This document shows positions 35,238-42,561 of a stretch of DNA of 64,000 nucleotides, one piece after another. The translations under genes were made by a program, and so were the position numbers. This DNA is from Methylobacterium sp. 77 (lineage in GTDB: Bacteria > Pseudomonadota > Alphaproteobacteria > Rhizobiales > Beijerinckiaceae): NCBI RefSeq assembly GCF_000372825.1, contig NZ_KB910516.1, forward strand, positions 280,011 to 344,010, read 5' to 3'. The notes beneath the pieces are model-generated. The model made no database searches. It was given only the letters and a program-made list of their open reading frames with translations, and had not been told where the DNA came from. Every line of letters starts with the position of its first letter. Position 1 is the stretch's first letter.

Positions 35238-35269
35238 TAATGTCGCTCAAGTATCCTCGAGGAAACCAG

Positions 35270-35680
35270 ATGGCGAATGCGACTTGCTCTCTTGGTGACA
35301 CGGAAGACCTCGTCCGCCTGGTTCTCGACCAGATCGCCGATAAATGGTCGATCCTCATCATGGCTGAGCTCTGCCGTGGGCCGATGCGTTTCAACGCTCT
35401 GAAAAGAGACGTGAACGGCATCACGCAGAAGTCGTTGACGCAGGCGCTTCGGCGGCTGGAACGCTCCGGCATCATCGCCCGGCGGGTGATCCCGGTATCG
35501 CCCGTGGCGGTCGAGTACAGCGTCACCCCACTGGGCGAAACACTCGTCGCTCCCCTTCAGGCGCTGTTCCAATGGGCGCGCCTGTACCGGGATGGCGTAG
35601 AGGCAGCGCAGCACCGGTTCGATCGCGAAACCGGGAAGCAGCCTGCCGTGAAACCCATCACGATGCGGGTCGCGGGCTAG
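35270..35680 (+). CDS. HxlR-family transcriptional regulator
   Basis: A 136-residue winged helix-turn-helix regulator. The ATG at 35270 is chosen because GAGGAAACC lies a good distance upstream. In-frame starts at 35222 (GTG) and 35240 would extend it without family support. The core DKWSILIMAELCRGPMRFNA, LKRDVNGITQKSLTQALRRL and ARRVIPVSPVAVEYSVTPLG matches HxlR. A Cys near the N terminus (NATCSLG) may sense redox or electrophiles, as in the related QorR and YodB regulators (inference). Divergent from the quinone reductase. Confidence 0.9.
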   Translation: MANATCSLGDTEDLVRLVLDQIADKWSILIMAELCRGPMRFNALKRDVNGITQKSLTQALRRLERSGIIARRVIPVSPVAVEYSVTPLGETLVAPLQALFQWARLYRDGVEAAQHRFDRETGKQPAVKPITMRVAG

Positions 35681-35698
35681 CACTCGGCCGGCGCGGCG

Positions 35699-35842
35699 CG
35701 CCCGGATTGCGGCGCTCTGGGCGAACAGGCGGAGTACCCGTTTCCGGTCTCACTCACCCTGGTGCAGGGCGACGCGCCCGTGTCGATAGGATTGCGGCTG
35801 GTCCTTCCGCGAGCATGGACGAGCGATACGGCTCTGCGCCAA
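35699..35842 (+). pseudogene. Fragment of an IS701-type transposase
   Basis: About 48 codons in one frame read DCGALGEQAEYPFPVSLTLV, then QGDAPVSIGLRLVLPRAWTSD. This resembles the middle of DDE transposases of the IS701 group (Y-x-G-x-L-G-K..., VSLTLA..., LRLYLPExWxxD). No start, catalytic residues or terminal inverted repeats are visible and the similarity fades after about 35840. The rest of the 409-bp gap (35681-36089) shows no gene. It is taken as an old insertion scar. Confidence 0.6.
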
Positions 35843-36089
35843 GGCCATCCTCGCATGTCGACGCAGGTCTTCGCCGCACCACCGCACGCATTGAGGTCTC
35901 AGCCGCTGGGCCGGAGCCTCGGATCGGGATGGGCCCGGTCGTCTCCTTCGGAGCGACGACGGTATCGTGGAGACTGGCCCGCGAGATCCGATATGCCGCC
36001 GTAGTTCCGGCGCCGAACACGCGACGCGAAGAGAGCTTTGCCGGGCCCGCGAGCCCGGCACCGGCTCCCCGTCACGTCGTCGACCCGTT

Positions 36090-36194
36090 TCAGCGCGGCC
36101 GACGGGGCGTGGTCGCCGCCCGGCCACCGAAGCGGCGGCTCACATAGGCGATGACCTTCGGCAGGATGAACGCGGTCAAGAGCTTGCGGATCAT
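36090..36194 (-). CDS. Small 34-residue basic protein
   Basis: A short gene starting at the ATG at 36194, preceded by GGAGAACCACC, an excellent ribosome-binding site. The protein begins MIRKLLTAFILPKVIAYVSR and ends in a basic, glycine/arginine-rich tail (RFGGRAATTPRRPR). The N-terminal half forms an amphipathic or membrane-associated helix. It lies 24 bp before (on the transcript, after) the CsbD-YqjD gene's stop and may be the last gene of that stress cluster. Function unknown. Confidence 0.6.
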   Translation of the reverse strand: MIRKLLTAFILPKVIAYVSRRFGGRAATTPRRPR

Positions 36195-36218
36195 GGTGGT
36201 TCTCCAGGTTAGAGGGGA

Positions 36219-36602
36219 TCAGCGCTTCGGACGGGCGAGCCAGCCCACCGCGAAGGCCACTGCAGCGAGGCCGAGGAGTGCGGACGTGCGGTTGTCGTCG
36301 GCGTAGCGGACGGCTTGGCGGCCATAGGTCTTGCCGCGCTTGCTGGCATCGCGGGCGAAGTCGCGCCCCTCCTCGATCAGGTAACCGGCGCGGTCCCGCA
36401 CCTCGTGCGCGAGGTGACGGCCATCGTCGGCGAAATCTTCGGCGCGGTCGCGGGCGCGTCCGTAGGCGTACTGAGCCCCGCCGGCCACTTGGTTCACCGC
36501 GCCGCGGACCTGGCGCGCGGGGTCGCCGGTCACGCCGCCCAGCGCGGTCTGGGCACGGCCCTTCAGGTGACGGGATGCGCCACGGAATTGGTCGCGGTTC
36601 AT
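36219..36602 (-). CDS. CsbD-like / YqjD-like membrane-anchored stress protein
   Basis: 127 residues. The N-terminal part (MNRDQFRGASRHLKGRAQTA) resembles the start of CsbD proteins. The middle is a long charged amphipathic helix (ARDRAEDFADDGRHLAHEVRD). The C terminus is one transmembrane helix (ALLGLAAVAFAVGWLARPKR) as in ElaB/YqjD ribosome-associated tail-anchored proteins. It is likely a tail-anchored stress protein at the inner membrane. It belongs to a run of similar genes from 36.2 to 38.8 kb. Confidence 0.75.
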   Translation of the reverse strand: MNRDQFRGASRHLKGRAQTALGGVTGDPARQVRGAVNQVAGGAQYAYGRARDRAEDFADDGRHLAHEVRDRAGYLIEEGRDFARDASKRGKTYGRQAVRYADDNRTSALLGLAAVAFAVGWLARPKR

Positions 36603-36639
36603 GGCTCTCTCCTGTGTGTTCGAGTTGCTCGGGACGGAC

Positions 36640-36666
36640 GTCGAGGGGACACTCGGCCCCCTCGAC
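36640..36666. other. Hairpin between two CsbD-type genes
   Basis: GTCGAGGGG and CCCCTCGAC form a perfect 9-bp stem with a nine-base loop, just downstream of the 67-residue CsbD gene (which reads leftwards) and before the next gene. There is no T-tract, so it may be a processing or partial termination site. Confidence 0.5.
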
Positions 36667-36675
36667 GCGGCCGCA

Positions 36676-36879
36676 TCAGGACTTGCGGGTCACCGAGTCG
36701 ACGACCGATTTCACGCCGTCCTTGGCCTCGCCGACGGTGCGCTGGGCCTCGCCCTTGAGTTCCTGCGCCTTGCCTTCGGCCACGAGCGTGTCGTTGCCCG
36801 TGACCTTGCCGACGCCTTCCTTGAGATTGCCGACGGCTTCGTTGGCGAGGCCCTTCAGCTTGTCCGTGGTGCTGCTCAT
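36676..36879 (-). CDS. CsbD family stress protein
   Basis: A 67-residue, highly charged, glycine- and lysine-rich protein with the CsbD pattern: [20 protein letters not shown], then [20 protein letters not shown]. CsbD was first known as a general-stress (sigma B) gene product in Bacillus; the molecular role is unclear. AGGAACATCCTG gives a ribosome-binding site before the ATG at 36879. Part of the stress cluster. Confidence 0.92.
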   Translation of the reverse strand: MSSTTDKLKGLANEAVGNLKEGVGKVTGNDTLVAEGKAQELKGEAQRTVGEAKDGVKSVVDSVTRKS

Positions 36880-36903
36880 CAGGATGTTCCTGGTTCGAGA
36901 GAG

Positions 36904-36930
36904 ACCGGCCGGTCGGGGCGACCGGCCGGT
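36904..36930. terminator. Strong hairpin after the PhnA-like gene
   Basis: ACCGGCCGGTCG and CGACCGGCCGGT form a perfect 12-bp stem with a three-base GGG loop, placed directly after the stop of the leftward PhnA-like gene (36939). On that strand it is followed by a pyrimidine-rich TCTCTCTC stretch rather than a pure T-run. It probably ends or processes that transcript. Confidence 0.65.
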
Positions 36931-36938
36931 GTTTCGGC

Positions 36939-37853
36939 TCAGACGCGGCGGGCGTCGTAGCTGTCGGTGAGGGTGGTGAGCTTCGGAGCGCCGAGGCGGC
37001 CGCCGAAGAAGCCGGCGAGCGCACCGAGGATCAGGGCGAGCGCGCCGTAGAAGGCGCCCTGGGTGGCGGCGGACTTCGTCGCGATGGCAGCGGCCTCGGC
37101 CTTCTGCTTGGCGACGGCGAGGGTCTCCTCGTACTGCTTCTTGTAGTCCTGGATCTGCGCCTTGGCCTGATCGGCAGGGATGCCCTGGGCCTTGGCGAGG
37201 GCGTCGGCGGCGCGGTTCTCGGCCTGGGCCTTCTGCGACGGGTCACCCGTGAACACTGCGCGGATGGCGGCGACGGCTGCGTCCTTGGCGGCCTGCGGAT
37301 CCTGGCCGGCAGCCTGCTGGCGGACCGACTGCTCGATGCCGTCGAGCGGGTTCGCGATCTTGGACAGCGACGGGGCCGCGGCCTGGGCGGCGGTCTGAAC
37401 GGTGCCGCCGACGAGGGAGCCGGCGCCGCCGAGGGTGCTGGTCACGCCGGAGAAGGCACCGCCGATGAGACCGCCGGCAGCGGAGGTCAGCAGGTACAGA
37501 ACGACGAGGGTGGTGACGGCCCAGGAGACGAGGCCGTGCAGCCCGGCGGCACCCGTGACCGGCTTGCCGGAGAGGCGGCCGGCAATGAAGCCGCCGGCAA
37601 GCGCGGCGACGATCCCCGAGACGATGAACCAGATGCCGGCGCTCATCGACAGGGTCGAGGCGGCGGGATTATCGGCGGCGGTGGTGCCGACGCTGGACAG
37701 GCCGATGCCGACGCCGACCATGTTGAGGATGACCTGGGTCACCAGCGCGGTGACGGCGCCGGCGAAAATGGCGCCCCATGACACCTGATTCAGCAGGACG
37801 GTACGGGTGTCGCTCGCCACGAGAGGCGATGTGGGGATGCTGGAAGAAGTCAC
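36939..37853 (-). CDS. PhnA-like multi-pass membrane protein
   Basis: 304 residues with about four transmembrane helices in the first half (20-45, 65-92, 100-125 and a Gly-rich segment near 130-145). A long soluble helical region follows (about 150-260, rich in Ala, Gln and Lys) and a final membrane helix with [19 protein letters not shown]. This matches proteins labelled PhnA-like in Methylobacterium and relatives; they are unrelated to phosphonoacetate hydrolase and have no proven role. Its place among CsbD-type genes suggests an envelope stress function (inference). Confidence 0.75.
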   Translation of the reverse strand: MTSSSIPTSPLVASDTRTVLLNQVSWGAIFAGAVTALVTQVILNMVGVGIGLSSVGTTAADNPAASTLSMSAGIWFIVSGIVAALAGGFIAGRLSGKPVTGAAGLHGLVSWAVTTLVVLYLLTSAAGGLIGGAFSGVTSTLGGAGSLVGGTVQTAAQAAAPSLSKIANPLDGIEQSVRQQAAGQDPQAAKDAAVAAIRAVFTGDPSQKAQAENRAADALAKAQGIPADQAKAQIQDYKKQYEETLAVAKQKAEAAAIATKSAATQGAFYGALALILGALAGFFGGRLGAPKLTTLTDSYDARRV

Positions 37854-37896
37854 GTTTCAATGCTCCGAAATCGTCGTTGGTCGATGGGTCGGGTCG

Positions 37897-37947
37897 TCCG
37901 AAGTCTTTGGCGCTCCGAAGTCTTCGGCAGTTCGAGGTCTTCGGCAC
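37897..37947. repeat. 17-bp tandem repeat, three units
   Basis: Three consecutive 17-base units of the form TCCGAAGTCTTCGGCAG lie at 37897-37913, 37914-37930 and 37931-37947. They differ at a few positions, and a partial fourth unit follows. Each unit contains the palindrome CCGAAGNCTTCGG. The array sits upstream of the PhnA-like gene and downstream of the next CsbD-type gene. Confidence 0.7.
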
Positions 37948-37984
37948 TCCGATTAGGAAAACCGGGTCGGGCCGCAGGTCGGTA

Positions 37985-38494
37985 TCAGTCGCGGCCGTGG
38001 ATGAGCAGGCCGATGCCATAGCCGAGGAGACCGGCGACGAGCAGCGCGGCAATCGGGTGCTCGCCGACCTGATGGCTCACCTCGCGACCGCCCTGGCGCA
38101 GGTACTGGCCGCCATTCTCGTAGGCATCCTCGGCGTAATCGTAGGCTTCGCGGCCGGCATTGCGGACGGAGCGCTCGGCGCGCTCGTAGGTGTCCCCGGC
38201 GACGTCCCGCGCCTGGCGTGCGCGCTCCCTGATCTCGCGACCGTCGGAACCGGCGACGTCGTCGACCGCATCGCGGACCCGTCCACCGACGTCGCGCGCG
38301 GCATCCGAGGCCTGGTCGGCGGCATTGCGGACCGCGTCCTTGGCCTGGCCGTAGAGGTTCTCGGCACCGCCCTGGACTTCGCGGGCGCGACCCTCGACGG
38401 AATCCCTGTTCGAGCCGGTGAGGTCGCCGACGGCGCCCTGGATCTTGCCGCCGAGTTCCTTGGCGGCGCCGGTGATGCGTGTGGTGTCGACCAT
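37985..38494 (-). CDS. CsbD domain protein with YqjD-like tail anchor
   Basis: 169 residues. The N-terminal CsbD part (ITGAAKELGGKIQGAVGDLT, then GSNRDSVEGRAREVQGG) is followed by a long amphipathic helical region (about 55-135, apolipoprotein-like, rich in Ala, Arg, Asp and Glu). A C-terminal transmembrane helix (PIAALLVAGLLGYGIGLLIHGRD) is typical of ElaB/YqjD/DUF883 proteins. It is probably a membrane-tethered stress protein. AAGGATATCCC lies just ahead of the ATG at 38494 as ribosome-binding site. Confidence 0.85.
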   Translation of the reverse strand: MVDTTRITGAAKELGGKIQGAVGDLTGSNRDSVEGRAREVQGGAENLYGQAKDAVRNAADQASDAARDVGGRVRDAVDDVAGSDGREIRERARQARDVAGDTYERAERSVRNAGREAYDYAEDAYENGGQYLRQGGREVSHQVGEHPIAALLVAGLLGYGIGLLIHGRD

Positions 38495-38547
38495 GTTGGG
38501 ATATCCTTTCTGCGTTGACGGTAAAGTTAGAGACGTTGTGCGGCGCG

Positions 38548-38760
38548 TTACCGAAGCTTGGATTTATCGGATGTCTTCGATTTCATCTCATCATCGCTCG
38601 GTTTCACGTCGGATTTTGATGACTTCTGCTGAGCCTTGCCTTCGGCTTCGACCTTGCCGTCGCCGATCAACTTTCCGATGGCCTCTTTCATCGATCCCTT
38701 GAGCGTGTCGGCGGCGGATTTAGGCTCGCTCACGGGAGTCTCCGAATGATTGTGCGCCAT
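38548..38760 (-). CDS. Small CsbD-like stress protein
   Basis: A 70-residue hydrophilic protein from the ATG at 38760 (MAHNHSETPVSEPK). The middle KGSMKEAIGKLIGDGKVEAE resembles the CsbD core and the end is a disordered Lys/Ser/Asp tail. It is the first gene of the leftward CsbD-type run and follows the PAS-LuxR gene by 71 bp on the same strand. Confidence 0.8.
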   Translation of the reverse strand: MAHNHSETPVSEPKSAADTLKGSMKEAIGKLIGDGKVEAEGKAQQKSSKSDVKPSDDEMKSKTSDKSKLR

Positions 38761-38831
38761 CGATACGCACACCAATTGGCGTCTGTGTTTGCCCGATCAA
38801 TGATGCGGATATACCGGTAGAGGGGTTTTAT

Positions 38832-40289
38832 TTAACTGGCTGCGCCGACCGGGAAGCCATTGTCGCGGCCCCAGATGATGGCCTCGGACCGCTTGTGCAC
38901 ACCGAGCTTCCGGTACAGCGCGGCGGAATGGTTTCGCACCGTGTTGCGCGACAGGTTCAGGCGCTTGGCGATGGCGTCATCGCCGAGACCCGCGCAGATC
39001 AGATCGAGGATCTGGCGCTCCCGGACCGTCATGTTCGGAGACACGGCGTCCTGATAGTCGCCGCCGGGCTGGCGCAGGTTGGCGAGTTTCTCGATCAGGC
39101 CGCGACTGAACCACGACGTATCCGCCATCACGGTCTCGATGGCCCCGAACAGGTCACGTTCGCTGCGCTTGCGGTCGGTGATGTCCTGCAACACGAGTAG
39201 CGCGTAAGCCTCCTCGCCGATCTCGACCGTCTCGGCCGAGACGAGGCAATCGAGGTTGGTGCCGTCCTCGTGCCGGAGACAGACCTCGAGGCCGAGGACG
39301 TATCCGGTTCGGGCCAGAGCGCTTTCGAACTTGGTCCGGGCCGCGTCGTGAACCCAGAGGCCGAGATCTTCCGGCGAACGTCCGGTCACCTTGTCGCTGC
39401 CAAAACCGAAGATCCGGCTGAAGGCCTCGTTGGCGCCCGTGATGGTGAAGCTGTCCGCTCGCGCCAGCAGGGTCGGCACGGGCGTCAGGCGGAACGCCTT
39501 GGCGAAACGCTCCTCGCTCTGCCGCAGGGCGGTCTCGGCCTTACGGCGAAGTTCGAGGTCGGCAAAGGTGAAGAGCATGCAGGGCTCGTCACCGAGCTCC
39601 ATCGGTTGCCCGGCCACGATCACGTAGCGCGTCCCGCCATCGGGCAGGTCGAGGCAGGCCTCCATCTGCGGGATGGTGTCGCCACTGTTCAGGCGGGCAA
39701 TCGCGAGGTCCCGATTACGGGCGCTGGCGAGGACGTCGACCTCGTAGACGCTGCGGCCGATGACGGCGTCGCGGGTGTAGCCGGTCATCTCCAGGAAGCC
39801 GAGATTGACCTTGACGTGGCGCAGATCCGACAGCCGGCAGATCACCGCGGGCGCCGGATTGGCGTTGAAGGTCTTCTCGAAGCGCTCCTCGGCCTCGAAC
39901 TGGTCCGAGACATCCTTGAGGATGAGGGCGAGGCAGCTCGGATTGCCTTCGCGATCGGTGGCGACGAGACTTCTCAAAGAATGGACGAAATCGACATCCG
40001 GCTTATCGGTTCGCTTCACCTCGACGACGACGTCGTGAAAGGTCTCGCCGGAGACGACACGTTCGATGGGATAGTGTTCGGGCGCGCGGTTGTTGCGGTA
40101 GCGTAGGGAGAAACGCTCACGGTAGGCATCCACGGTGGCGCCGAGCTCGTCCACGGTCTCCGCGCCATGCATCGCCAGTGCAGCCTCGTTGGCATAGGCA
40201 ATGGTCTGGTCCGGTTCGACCAGGATTACCCCTTCGCTGAGGCCGGCGATGATCTGCCGAAGTTCATGCCTGTCTACGCCGAGTGTCAC
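38832..40289 (-). CDS. Multi-PAS LuxR-type transcriptional regulator
   Basis: 485 residues from a GTG at 40289, chosen because AGGGAG lies 5-6 bases upstream and the first PAS domain begins there. An ATG at 40394 would add 35 unlikely residues and overlap the promoter motif. Three PAS domains (about 8-125, 130-245 and 260-385) with GYTRDAVIGRSVYEVD and FGFGSDKVTGRSPEDLG are followed by a LuxR helix-turn-helix (about 420-480: LTVRERQILDLICAGLGDD as MTVRERQILDLICAGLGDD, NLSRNTVRNHSAALYRKLGV). There is no kinase or receiver domain, so it probably senses a ligand directly. It may control the adjoining CsbD cluster (inference). Confidence 0.9.
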   Translation of the reverse strand: MTLGVDRHELRQIIAGLSEGVILVEPDQTIAYANEAALAMHGAETVDELGATVDAYRERFSLRYRNNRAPEHYPIERVVSGETFHDVVVEVKRTDKPDVDFVHSLRSLVATDREGNPSCLALILKDVSDQFEAEERFEKTFNANPAPAVICRLSDLRHVKVNLGFLEMTGYTRDAVIGRSVYEVDVLASARNRDLAIARLNSGDTIPQMEACLDLPDGGTRYVIVAGQPMELGDEPCMLFTFADLELRRKAETALRQSEERFAKAFRLTPVPTLLARADSFTITGANEAFSRIFGFGSDKVTGRSPEDLGLWVHDAARTKFESALARTGYVLGLEVCLRHEDGTNLDCLVSAETVEIGEEAYALLVLQDITDRKRSERDLFGAIETVMADTSWFSRGLIEKLANLRQPGGDYQDAVSPNMTVRERQILDLICAGLGDDAIAKRLNLSRNTVRNHSAALYRKLGVHKRSEAIIWGRDNGFPVGAAS

Positions 40290-40332
40290 TGTCGCTCCCT
40301 GGTGCGGTGCACCGCGTAACGGTCCAGCTCGT

Positions 40333-40357
40333 AACCAGCGTATGCGATGGCGGTTCC
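40333..40357 (-). promoter_or_regulatory. Putative EcfG-type promoter for the PAS-LuxR gene
   Basis: On the minus strand GGAAC is followed after 16 bases by GGTT (17 to GTT), one base off the CGTT -10 element of EcfG promoters. Transcription would begin near 40325 and leave a leader of about 36 bases before the GTG at 40289, a natural arrangement. The gap upstream of it (40395-40811) holds no recognisable gene, only an 8-bp-stem hairpin at 40631-40654. Confidence 0.45.
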
Positions 40358-40811
40358 CGGCTATATTTTCCAATGCCTGGTATATCTGCACCATTGACGT
40401 GAACTCTACGGCTCACCAGCAAATGATGCGCTCGCTCATCCCATGAGGCAGCGGCGCAAATGATGGCCCCGTCCAAGCGCCAGGCCGTCGTCAGATGTCA
40501 GAGTACTGAGGGATCGCCGAATGGCTCGAAGCTGTCTTGCGTCTCAGACGCTCCGCGCTCGCCCAAACCCGGAATGCCGCCGAAGCCGACGATCCGGGAC
40601 ACATGGCCCTGATGGGAGACTGGGAGAGCGGGTCGCGGTTCAAACCCCGCGACCGACATCGCTGCCGAGGCCGCTCACGATCCCGCGCGATGAGAGCCTG
40701 CCGGCGTCATCCGCGGAAGGCTTCGGGTGCTTGGTCCCGAGATTGAAACGCGATGCGGGCGCATCATCGGGCCGATCCGGACCTAGTCGATAAGGTCTGC
40801 CGGTGACCGGG

Positions 40812-40997
40812 TCAGATACCGTCGCGATGTACCGGAACGGGTGCCGTCACCGCTTCGACGGGTGCCGCATCGGCCAATGGCATGCGTTCGGGACCGTCAG
40901 CGGTCGTCGCCGTCTCGCCCGGCCTTCTCGACACATTGATCGGGAGGTCCGGAAGCTGCGGCCAGATCGGGCGATCCGGTTGTATCGGCTTTTTCAT
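40812..40997 (-). CDS. Small proline-rich protein, unknown
   Basis: A 61-residue protein starting MKKPIQPDRPIWPQLPDLP at an ATG (40997) with GGGAGG seven bases upstream, a good ribosome-binding site. The chain is rich in Pro, Ala and Val and looks disordered. It has no known domain. It lies alone between two gaps without genes, so confidence rests mostly on the ribosome-binding site. Confidence 0.45.
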   Translation of the reverse strand: MKKPIQPDRPIWPQLPDLPINVSRRPGETATTADGPERMPLADAAPVEAVTAPVPVHRDGI

Positions 40998-41021
40998 GGA
41001 ACGGCCTCCCAGAGATCGGCA

Positions 41022-41230
41022 TCAGGAACGCGATGACTGGGATATAATATGCCAACGATTTTGAAAAGCCTCGGCCCTTTCGGGCGCTGCCGCCAATTCG
41101 GTCAGAAAATCGGGATCGCGCGCATCCGGGGCGAACAGGATCAAGGGGCGTGCAGGGCCGTGAACCAACGCGTCATGCCCTCGTCGGACATCTCCAACGC
41201 GGGCATGGAATACGACGATCAGCGAGATCG
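41022..41230 (-). pseudogene. Possible DUF4174-like gene fragment
   Basis: A leftward frame without a clear start reads ALVHGPARPLILFAPDARDP, then DFLTELAAAPERAEAFQNRW, and stops at 41022-41024. The RPLILFAPDAxDP pattern recalls the first strand of DUF4174 (thioredoxin-like, small secreted) proteins. The rest of such a domain and its signal peptide are missing. This is a weak call; it could be chance. Apart from this, 40998-41298 shows nothing. Confidence 0.3.
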
Positions 41231-41298
41231 GATGCGGAGGTCGGACGTCACATCACGACCGCTCGCTCGGCATACCGAGTTCGAGGGCCGGAAGAGCC

Positions 41299-41496
41299 TC
41301 AGCGCTCGCCGAAGCCGGAGAGCAGCTTCTCGATCTGAGCGAGGCCGTTCTCCCGCGCCTTGGCCTCGCTGGTCAGGCTGCGATCGGATCGCTGGACCAG
41401 CTTGCCGCCCTTGCGGATAGCCCATTGATAGGTCGCACCCTCGGTCCGCGGGCTGAGGATTTCCAGGGTGTAGGGGTAGGTCGATGTTTCAGTCAT
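41299..41496 (-). CDS. Small conserved-looking hypothetical protein
   Basis: 65 residues from the ATG at 41496 (MTETSTYPYTLEILSPR), preceded by GGGGA. It has a beta-strand-rich first half (YTLEILSP, TYQWAIRKGGKLVQRSD) and a C-terminal helix (SEAKARENGLAQIEKLLSGF). The layout faintly resembles small YegP/DUF1508-type domains, but I would not assign it. It is a single gene upstream of, and on the same strand as, no close partner. Confidence 0.65.
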   Translation of the reverse strand: MTETSTYPYTLEILSPRTEGATYQWAIRKGGKLVQRSDRSLTSEAKARENGLAQIEKLLSGFGER

Positions 41497-41616
41497 GTCC
41501 CCTATATGGCGCAAGCTCCGCGCGCCTTCCACCCTTTACAGCGCCGGCAGAGGGCGAGAAGGCTCGCAAAAAAGCGATTTTGACGGGGCCGGGGCCGATT
41601 TCGAGGGCTCGACCCT

Positions 41617-42522
41617 TCACGAATCGGAACCGACGGTCCGCTGCTCCTGTGCCAGCGCATGGTCCGCGATCCCGCCGGCCGTCGTCAGCCAGATGTCGTC
41701 GCGTCGCGACGCGATATGGGCGAGCGCCGCCCGAAGCGGCCGGAGCCGATGCGGTTGGCCGACGATGTAGGGATGCAGGGCGATCCCCATGACGAGGGGC
41801 GCCTCGCGCGATTGCGCCAGCATCTCGTCGAAGGCATCGACAATCGTCTCGGCGAATTGGCGGCCTGAATCCTTCCTGGCGACGATGGCGGGGATGTCGT
41901 TGAGTTCCTGTGGATAGGGCACCGAGAGGATGCGCCCGCCATCGCGCGTGGAGAACCAGATCGGCTGGTCGTCGTGAGCCCAGTCGAGGAGATAGCGGTA
42001 TCCCGCTTCCGCCAGGAGATCGGGCGTCGCGCGCGATTGCGAGATCCAGGGGCCGAGCCAACCGGCAGGGGGCTTGCCTTCCTCACGCGTCAGGATGGTG
42101 GTGACCTCGGCGATGAGCGCTCGCTCGGCCTCCTCATCGAGGTTGCCCTGGCGCTCGGCATTGGTGCGGCCGTGCCCGACGATCTCGTCGCCCCGTGCCC
42201 GGAAGGCTTCGATCAAGCCGGGACAATCCTCGTAGATCCGGCTGTTCACGAGGACGCTGGCCGGGAGGCGGAGCTCGTCGAACAGCGCCTTCATCCTCCA
42301 GGCGCCGACGCGGTTGCCCCAATCGCGCCAGGCGTAGTTCAGCACATCCGGCTGAGGGCCACCGGGCGCAAGCTCGGCGCCGAGACCGGAGCCGAAATCG
42401 AAGGTTTCGAGATTGAGCGCGATATAGACGGCGAGGCGCTTTCCCCCCGGCCAGTCGTAGGCCGGTCGGTCGGGTAGGGCGCTGTAGGCGTAGCGGCCAT
42501 GATGTCTCGCAGCATTCGTCAA
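41617..42522 (-). CDS. Polysaccharide deacetylase-family protein
   Basis: A 301-residue carbohydrate esterase 4-type (NodB-like) domain protein of the PuuE/allantoinase-like group. It carries RLAVYIALNLETFDFG and PDVLNYAWRDWGNRVGAWR near the start, the metal-site region GDEIVGHGRTNAERQG and a late GIALHPYIVGQPHRLRPL. It has no signal peptide, so it is cytoplasmic and more likely acts on a small C-N substrate such as a ureide than on a polysaccharide. The neighbouring Liv-type transporter on the same strand could import its substrate (inference). Confidence 0.88.
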   Translation of the reverse strand: MTNAARHHGRYAYSALPDRPAYDWPGGKRLAVYIALNLETFDFGSGLGAELAPGGPQPDVLNYAWRDWGNRVGAWRMKALFDELRLPASVLVNSRIYEDCPGLIEAFRARGDEIVGHGRTNAERQGNLDEEAERALIAEVTTILTREEGKPPAGWLGPWISQSRATPDLLAEAGYRYLLDWAHDDQPIWFSTRDGGRILSVPYPQELNDIPAIVARKDSGRQFAETIVDAFDEMLAQSREAPLVMGIALHPYIVGQPHRLRPLRAALAHIASRRDDIWLTTAGGIADHALAQEQRTVGSDS

Positions 42523-42561
42523 CGCGTTACGCCTCTTTGTCGATGGGGTTCGCCATGATGC

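Noticed and set aside
40631..40654. GGTCGCGG-TTCAAACC-CCGCGACC, looking like a tRNA T-arm
   Set aside because: No acceptor, D or anticodon arms are present around it; it is only a hairpin.
41049..41420. Plus-strand frame beginning just after a TATAAT-like sequence
   Set aside because: There is no -35 element at the right distance, no known domain, and it overlaps the better-supported 65-residue gene on the other strand.
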